From Thiohalobacter thiocyanaticus (GTDB lineage: Bacteria > Pseudomonadota > Gammaproteobacteria > Thiohalobacterales > Thiohalobacteraceae), in NCBI RefSeq assembly GCF_002356355.1, contig NZ_AP018052.1, positions 3,088,501 to 3,152,500 of the forward strand: DNA of 64,000 nt, given 5' to 3'. The notes under the pieces are model-generated. The model did no database searches and had not been told where the DNA came from. It was given only the letters and a program-made list of their open reading frames with translations. Below are positions 59,408-64,000 of the stretch, in pieces. Within the stretch, counting starts at the first letter, position 1. Each line of letters starts with the position of its first letter. Position numbers and translations under genes: made by a program.

Positions 59408-60820
59408 ATGAACGCCGTGATGGACAAGAACTTCACTGACTTCAAGGTTGCCGACATCAATCTCGCCGATTGGGGTCGCAAGGAAATCGATATCGCCGAG
59501 ACCGAAATGCCCGGTCTGATCGCCACGCGCGAGAAATACCGTGACGAGCAGCCGCTCAAGGGCGCGCGCATCGCCGGCAGCCTGCACATGACCATCCAGA
59601 CCGCCGTGCTGATCGAGACGCTGGTCGCGCTCGGCGCCGAAGTGCGCTGGGTGTCCTGCAACATCTTCTCCACCCAGGATCACGCCGCCGCCGCCATCGC
59701 CGCCAGCGGCGTGCCGGTCTACGCCTACAAGGGCGAGAGTCTGGAAGAGTACTGGGACTTCACCCACAAGCTGATGGAGTTCGGCGACGAGACCCCGAAC
59801 ATGATCCTGGACGACGGCGGCGACGCCACCATGCTGATCATGCTGGGCACCAAGGCCGAGTCCGACCTCTCCGTGCTGGACAACCCGAGCAGCGAAGAGG
59901 AAGTGGCCCTGTTCAACGCCATCAAGGCCAAGCTCAAGGAGTCCCCGAACTGGTACTCCAACATCAAGAAGAACATCCAGGGCGTGACCGAGGAGACCAC
60001 CACCGGCGTGCACCGTCTGTATGACATGGCCAAGAAGGGCGAACTGGCCTTCCCCGCCATCAACGTCAACGACTCGGTGACCAAGTCCAAATTCGACAAC
60101 CTGTACGGCTGCCGTGAGTCTCTGGTCGACGGCATCAAGCGCGCCACCGACACCATGATCGCCGGCAAGATCGGCGTGGTCTGCGGCTACGGCGACGTCG
60201 GCAAGGGCTCGGCTCAGTCGCTGCGTGGCCTGGGTGCGACCGTGTGGGTGACCGAGATCGATCCGATCTGCGCCCTGCAGGCCGCGATGGAAGGCTACCG
60301 CGTGGTGACCATGGAAGAGGCCGCACCGCTGGGCGACATCTTCGTGACCACCACCGGCAACAAGGACATCATCACCTATGACCACATGGCCGCCATGAAG
60401 GATCAGGCCATCGTCTGCAACATCGGTCACTTCGACAACGAGATCCAGATCGAGCAGACCCGCAAGCACGAGTGGATCAACATCAAGCCGCAGGTCGACC
60501 AGATCGTCTTCCCCGACGGTCACCGCGTGACCATGCTGGCCGAAGGCCGCCTGGTGAATCTGGGCTGCGGCACCGGCCACCCGAGCTTCGTGATGTCCAA
60601 CTCCTTCACCAACCAGGTGCTGGCACAGATCGAGCTGTTCACCAAGGGTGACCAGTACGACAACGATGTCTACATCCTGCCCAAGCACCTGGATGAAGAA
60701 GTCGCCCGCCTGCACCTGGAGAAGATCGGTGCGAAGCTGACCAAGCTGAGCAAGGAACAGGCCGACTACATCGGCGTGCCGGTCGAGGGTCCGTACAAGC
60801 CCGAGCACTACCGCTACTGA
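59408..60820 (+). CDS. ahcY: S-adenosylhomocysteine hydrolase
   Basis: 470 residues. It splits SAH to adenosine and homocysteine and relieves methyltransferase inhibition. Motifs: [36 protein letters not shown], the NAD site [20 protein letters not shown] and C-terminal PEHYRY, with Lys-Tyr pairs normal for NAD contact. The ~40-residue insert [20 protein letters not shown] is present, as in most proteobacterial forms. GGGAG precedes the ATG. Controlled by the SAH riboswitch in its leader. Confidence 0.98.
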   Translation: MNAVMDKNFTDFKVADINLADWGRKEIDIAETEMPGLIATREKYRDEQPLKGARIAGSLHMTIQTAVLIETLVALGAEVRWVSCNIFSTQDHAAAAIAASGVPVYAYKGESLEEYWDFTHKLMEFGDETPNMILDDGGDATMLIMLGTKAESDLSVLDNPSSEEEVALFNAIKAKLKESPNWYSNIKKNIQGVTEETTTGVHRLYDMAKKGELAFPAINVNDSVTKSKFDNLYGCRESLVDGIKRATDTMIAGKIGVVCGYGDVGKGSAQSLRGLGATVWVTEIDPICALQAAMEGYRVVTMEEAAPLGDIFVTTTGNKDIITYDHMAAMKDQAIVCNIGHFDNEIQIEQTRKHEWINIKPQVDQIVFPDGHRVTMLAEGRLVNLGCGTGHPSFVMSNSFTNQVLAQIELFTKGDQYDNDVYILPKHLDEEVARLHLEKIGAKLTKLSKEQADYIGVPVEGPYKPEHYRY

Positions 60821-60845
60821 TCAGGCAGTTTGAAACACCGGCGAG

Positions 60846-60870
60846 GGGCGACGGCAGACGCCGTCGCCCC
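60846..60870 (+). other. Hairpin between ahcY and metF
   Basis: GGGGCGACGGC, AGA, GCCGTCGCCCC-type stem with a three-base loop and no T run. It may shield the 3' end of ahcY mRNA while allowing read-through into metF. Confidence 0.5.
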
Positions 60871-60920
60871 GCCATCGCCTACTGTCTTCAACCACCTGCC
60901 AACAGATCAGAAGCCTACCT

Positions 60921-61778
60921 ATGAAAACTCAGCAAAAGTACGAGAAATCCTACAGCTTTGAGTTCTTCCCGCCCAAAACGGAGGAAGGCGCCAAGAAACT
61001 GCGCCTGGCCCGTTCGCGGCTGGACAAGCTCAATCCCAATTTCTATTCCGTGACCTTCGGTGCCGGCGGCAGCACCCAGGAAGGCACCTACGAGACCGTC
61101 GCCGAGATCATCAAGTCCGGTGGCGACGCCGCGCCGCACCTGTCCTGCATCGGCTCGACCCGGGACAACATCCGTGAACTGCTGCAGCGCTACAAGGACG
61201 CGGGCGTGCGCCGTATCGTCACCCTCAGGGGCGACATGCCCTCCGGCATGCGCGACACCGGCGAATTCCGCTATGCCAATGAACTGGTGGAGTTCATCCG
61301 CGCCGAGACCGGCGATACCTTCAAGCTGGAGGTTGCGGCCTATCCGGAGTTCCATCCCCAGGCACCGACCGCCTTCGAGGATCTGGAAAACTTCAAGCGC
61401 AAGGTCGACGCGGGCGCCAATACCGCGATCACCCAGTACTTCTTCAATGCCGACGCCTATTTCCGTTTCGTCGATGATTGCGAGAGGATGGGGATCGACC
61501 TGCCGATCGTGCCGGGCATCATGCCCATCACCAACTACAAGCAGCTGGCCCGCTTCTCCGACGCCTGCGGCGCCGAGATCCCGCGCTGGATCCGCCAGCG
61601 CCTGATCGCCTACGGCGACGATATGGAGTCGCTGGGCAAATTCGGCGAAGAGGTCGTCTCCGCGCTGTGCCAGCGCCTGCTGGACGCCGGTGTGCCCGGC
61701 ATCCATTTCTATGTGATGAATCGTTCGGCACCGACCATCGCCATCTGGAAGAACCTGGGTCTGCCGGTCAGGGACTGA
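60921..61778 (+). CDS. metF: 5,10-methylenetetrahydrofolate reductase
   Basis: 285 residues. It reduces methylene-THF to methyl-THF, the methyl donor for homocysteine remethylation. The start has SFEFFPPKTEEGAKKL with the catalytic Glu of the flavin barrel; SVTFGAGGSTQEGTYETVAE, SCIGSTRDNIRELLQRYKDA, LRGDMPSG and ITQYFFNADAYFRFVDDC follow. The end GIHFYVMNRSAPTIAIWKNL is standard. It completes the local methyl-cycle set with metK and ahcY. Ribosome-binding site weak. Confidence 0.97.
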   Translation: MKTQQKYEKSYSFEFFPPKTEEGAKKLRLARSRLDKLNPNFYSVTFGAGGSTQEGTYETVAEIIKSGGDAAPHLSCIGSTRDNIRELLQRYKDAGVRRIVTLRGDMPSGMRDTGEFRYANELVEFIRAETGDTFKLEVAAYPEFHPQAPTAFEDLENFKRKVDAGANTAITQYFFNADAYFRFVDDCERMGIDLPIVPGIMPITNYKQLARFSDACGAEIPRWIRQRLIAYGDDMESLGKFGEEVVSALCQRLLDAGVPGIHFYVMNRSAPTIAIWKNLGLPVRD

Positions 61779-61803
61779 CGGATCCTTCCATACCTCGGCG
61801 ACA

Positions 61804-61890
61804 TTAACGCAAAGGCCGCAGAGACGCAGAGGCGCAAAGATGAACAGGATTGAATTCTCTGCGTCTCGGCGTCTCCGCGTCCTCTGCGTT
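61804..61890. repeat. Compact empty ACGCAGAG-type element between metF and rsmE
   Basis: TTAACGCAAAGGCCGCAGAG then ACGCAGAGGCGCAAAG, about 15 bases (GATGAACAGGATTGAATT), and inverted AACGCAGAGGACGCGGAGAC then GCCGAGACGCAGAG. The whole unit is a near hairpin. Confidence 0.8.
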
Positions 61891-61925
61891 TCCCGTCACT
61901 GCCCCCAACCCCGTGCGCTGGCGTA

Positions 61926-62657
61926 ATGCCCACGCCCCGCATCTACCTGCCCCAGCCGCTCGCCAGCGGCACCACCACCCAGCTCGACGAACGCGCCCAG
62001 CGTCACGCCGTGAAGGTATTGCGACTGAAACCGGGCGCTGCCCTGATCCTGTTCAACGGCGATGGCGGCGAATACCATGCCACGCTCGAGGACACCCGCC
62101 GGGAAGGCGCTCAGGTCAGGGTCGGCGAACATATCGCACAGGAACGCGAATCCCCGCTGGACATCGAACTGCTGCAGGGCGTGGCGCGCGGCGAGAAGAT
62201 GGACCTGATCCTGCAGAAGGCGGTGGAACTGGGGGTGAACCGCATCGTGCCGCTGGCCACCGAACGCAGCCAGGTCAAGCTCAGCGGCGAGCGCCTGGAC
62301 AAGCGCATGCAGCACTGGCGGGGCATCATCATCCACGCCTGCGAGCAGTGCGGCCGCAACCGCCTGCCGGAACTGGCCGGCATGCAGACGCTGGATACGG
62401 CGCTGGCCGCGCATGCCCCGGACCGGCTCGGGCTGCTGCTGGACCCGACCGCTGAGCGCGGCCCGCACGACCTGGCGCAGACGCCAGCCCTCAGCCTGCT
62501 CATCGGCCCCGAGGGCGGACTGGCCCCGGCCGAGCGGGACCAGGCCCGCGCCGCCGGCTTTCAGGGGGTACGCCTGGGCCCGCGCATCCTGCGTACCGAG
62601 ACCGCCGGGCTGGCCGCCCTGGCTGCCCTGCAGTGCCTGTACGGGGATCTGCGCTAG
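61926..62657 (+). CDS. rsmE: 16S rRNA (uracil-1498-N3)-methyltransferase
   Basis: 243 residues. A PUA-like front (1-70) with HAVKVLRLKPGAALILFNGD leads into the SPOUT knot: LQGVARGEKMDLILQKAVEL, GVNRIVPLATERSQVKL, HACEQCGRNRLPEL, then the cofactor loops LSLLIGPEGGLAPAERDQAR and VRLGPRILRTETAGLAALAA. It methylates U1498 of 16S rRNA. It uses S-adenosylmethionine made by metK. Spacing from metF is occupied by a repeat. Confidence 0.96.
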   Translation: MPTPRIYLPQPLASGTTTQLDERAQRHAVKVLRLKPGAALILFNGDGGEYHATLEDTRREGAQVRVGEHIAQERESPLDIELLQGVARGEKMDLILQKAVELGVNRIVPLATERSQVKLSGERLDKRMQHWRGIIIHACEQCGRNRLPELAGMQTLDTALAAHAPDRLGLLLDPTAERGPHDLAQTPALSLLIGPEGGLAPAERDQARAAGFQGVRLGPRILRTETAGLAALAALQCLYGDLR

Positions 62658-62660
62658 CGC

Positions 62661-62694
62661 GCAGGTCAGGTTAGACTACGCTAACCCGACCTGC
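62661..62694. repeat. Single REP, type A, diverged
   Basis: GCAGGTCAGGTTAGACTACG then CTAACCCGACCTGC is one palindrome of the type A REP with GCAG instead of GTAG at both ends. It begins four bases after the rsmE stop. Confidence 0.7.
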
Positions 62695-62714
62695 CTCACT
62701 CCTCGCTCCAAAAC

Positions 62715-62738
62715 AAAAAAAGCCCCGCCAAGCGGGGC
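62715..62738 (-). terminator. Intrinsic terminator of the DUF4168 gene
   Basis: Minus strand GCCCCGC, loop TTG, GCGGGGC, then seven T (A-tract 62715-62721 on the plus strand). It lies 32 bases after the stop codon. Confidence 0.93.
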
Positions 62739-62769
62739 AATCATGAAGGAGGAGGCAGAACCGTCAGGT

Positions 62770-63186
62770 TCAGTTGGTACCCAGTACCTGGCTGCGCAGT
62801 TCGGGGTCCTGCTGGATGGCACCGGCAATGCGGTTATAGTCCTGCACGGACAGCCCGGAATCCTCGACGGCCTCCACCATCTCGGACTGCGCCCGCTGCT
62901 GCAGTTCGCGCGCCTTGTTCGGATCCTCGGCATTCTGCAGTTCGCCGGCATAGGCCTGACGGATGGTGCTGATCTCGTCGAACGCCGCCTTGAACTGGCT
63001 GATCTCTTGATCGCTGAGATCCACCTGGGGCGCAGTGGCACCTCCGGGCTGCTGGGCAGCGGGCGGCTGTCCCTGTTGCGGGTAGCCGCCCCCCTGACCC
63101 TGGCCATATTCCTGAGCCTGCGCGCTGAAGGACAGCCCCAGTCCGCAGAGGGCGATTGCAACGGGTGCGAGTACAGATTTGATCAT
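62770..63186 (-). CDS. Exported DUF4168 protein
   Basis: 138 residues. The signal peptide MIKSVLAPVAIALCGLGLSF ends at SAQAQ; a Gly/Gln/Pro-rich linker (YGQGQGGGYPQQGQPPAAQQ) follows. The C-terminal helical DUF4168 domain (about 55-135) reads DLSDQEISQFKAAFDEISTI, AQSEMVEAVEDSGLSVQDYN and RIAGAIQQDPELRSQV. A periplasmic location is expected; function unknown. GGAG precedes the ATG. Monocistronic, with its own terminator. Confidence 0.9.
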   Translation of the reverse strand: MIKSVLAPVAIALCGLGLSFSAQAQEYGQGQGGGYPQQGQPPAAQQPGGATAPQVDLSDQEISQFKAAFDEISTIRQAYAGELQNAEDPNKARELQQRAQSEMVEAVEDSGLSVQDYNRIAGAIQQDPELRSQVLGTN

Positions 63187-63419
63187 GGTCTACTCCGTGT
63201 TCATTGAATGGCACACGGGACAGGAGCAACCACCATGCCAGTTGCTTTCTGCAGCGCTGATCCCTCCGGTGGACAACAGGAATACAAAACAAACATCAAG
63301 AAGTTGCAGACAGGACAGAACGCGTGAAGGGCCATTCGGGCTGCGCGCCCGTGAACTGCGGGCAGCCGCTTTATCGCATCAGGGCTGTGGCAAAGCGGCA
63401 CATGTGCCGGACGCCCGGA

Positions 63420-64000
63420 TCAGTCGGTGTCACTCTCGCCCAGGCGGCGGTACAGGGTACGGCGCCCGATGCCCAGAATCTGGGCAGCCTGGCGCTTGTT
63501 GCCATCGACTTGTTCGAGCACATGGTCGATGTAGCGCCGTTCAACCTGGGCCAGTGTAGGCAGGGGTTCATCCTCTCCCCGCCAGGGCGGGGGCGCGTCG
63601 GCTGCCGGCGCGGACTCCAGCGTCACCGCCCCGGACAGCCGCTCCGGCAGATGCACCAGATCGATCTGGCTCTCATGGCAGAAGGTCACCGCCCATTCGA
63701 TGACATTGGCCAGTTCGCGCACATTCCCGGGGTAGCTGTAGGCCTGGAGCCGGCGCAGCGCGGCCTGAGTGATGCCCTGCACTGAATGATCCTGGCGGGC
63801 GCTGAACTGATCGATGAAACGCGCCGTGAGCAGTTCCAGGTCCTCACCCCGTTCCCGCAGCGGCGGGACCTGCAGGGCAAAGGTGTTGAGCCGGTAGTAG
63901 AGGTCCTCACGGAAGCCGCCCTCATTCACCTCACTGGCCAGATCGCTGTTGGTCGCGGCCAGGATGCGCACATCGACCCCTTCCTCGCGGTCGCTGCCAA
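63420..64000 (-). CDS. Sigma-54-dependent Fis-family response regulator, C-terminal part, truncated by the window edge
   Basis: The frame enters from the window end without a start. The visible ~193 residues begin in the AAA+ sigma-54 domain, GSDREEGVDVRILAATNSDL then FREDLYYRLNTFALQVPPLR and YPGNVRELANVIEWAV, which couple ATP hydrolysis to sigma-54 open-complex formation. The end is a Fis-type helix-turn-helix, QVDGNKRQAAQILGIGRRTL then YRRLGESDTD. The missing N terminus would be a receiver or sensor domain; targets cannot be told. The 233-base gap before the DUF4168 gene contains nothing I can assign. Confidence 0.92.
   Translation of the reverse strand, partial: GSDREEGVDVRILAATNSDLASEVNEGGFREDLYYRLNTFALQVPPLRERGEDLELLTARFIDQFSARQDHSVQGITQAALRRLQAYSYPGNVRELANVIEWAVTFCHESQIDLVHLPERLSGAVTLESAPAADAPPPWRGEDEPLPTLAQVERRYIDHVLEQVDGNKRQAAQILGIGRRTLYRRLGESDTD

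Overview
The window is a GC-rich chromosomal segment from a gammaproteobacterium. The block rpe-gph-trpE-trpG-trpD-trpC, crp/vfr, an OsmC-like gene, speD, coq7 has the order I know from Pseudomonas and relatives. The window also has Crp/Vfr-type CRP, the split class II ribonucleotide reductase NrdJa/NrdJb, outer-membrane proteins and a GspA/GspB pair. A sugar-phosphate block tkt-gap-pgk-pyk-fba and a SulP transporter would fit a sulfur-oxidising or otherwise autotrophic relative such as the Chromatiales, but nothing in the window proves this. Genes are mostly housekeeping; there are no phages, CRISPR arrays or full insertion sequences.

Layout. 1-681: 5' part of a large FAD-linked oxidase gene. 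1026-3029: a porin and an OmpW-like protein. 3591-4538: rplM-rpsI-tRNA-Gln, preceded by a candidate small RNA with C-rich loops (4750-4864). 5067-9221: ferredoxin, coq7, speD, VOC protein, OsmC protein, crp. 9587-15781: trpC, trpD, trpG, trpE, gph and rpe on the minus strand, interrupted by repeat elements and by a GxxExxY nuclease cassette between trpE and trpG. 15923-21205: hydrolase, CopD-like protein, djlA, endonuclease V, a frameshifted Rieske gene and a PfkB kinase. 21329-25420: a giant cyclic-nucleotide-binding/rhodanese/coiled-coil protein divergent from a tailed HU protein. 26308-29283: TerB, gspB, gspA. 30719-33681: nrdJb and nrdJa behind a promoter with NrdR and DnaA boxes. 34233-36583: hsp20-cbpA-cbpM-hsp20 behind a sigma-32-like promoter. 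36851-42445: unknown genes, MlaC, a degenerate HD-GYP protein, PilZ and SulP. 42888-46399: modABC and srkA. 46489-46894: a GIY-YIG nuclease cassette. 46934-56185: antiporter, then fba, pyk, pgk, gap and tkt. 57233-62657: thioredoxin-like protein, then metK, an S-adenosylhomocysteine riboswitch, ahcY, metF and rsmE, which together form the activated methyl cycle. 62770-64000: a DUF4168 protein and the end of a sigma-54 activator.

The most unusual trait is the density of small inverted-repeat elements between genes. At least eight sequence families occur: two REP types bounded by GTAG; TCATTGCGAGGA; TCATCCCGGCGAAGGC; ACGCAGAGGACGCAGAG; CCACGGAAAGCACGGA; TGCAAGAGGCAAGATGCAGG; and GGAGTGAGG. Some are nested in each other. 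Two families each enclose one tiny nuclease gene packed tightly between the repeat arms: PD-(D/E)XK type GxxExxY in one and GIY-YIG in the other. Empty copies of the same repeats occur elsewhere in the window. A separate 267-bp element upstream of crp can fold into a near-perfect three-way junction. REP ends also supply the stop codons of three genes.
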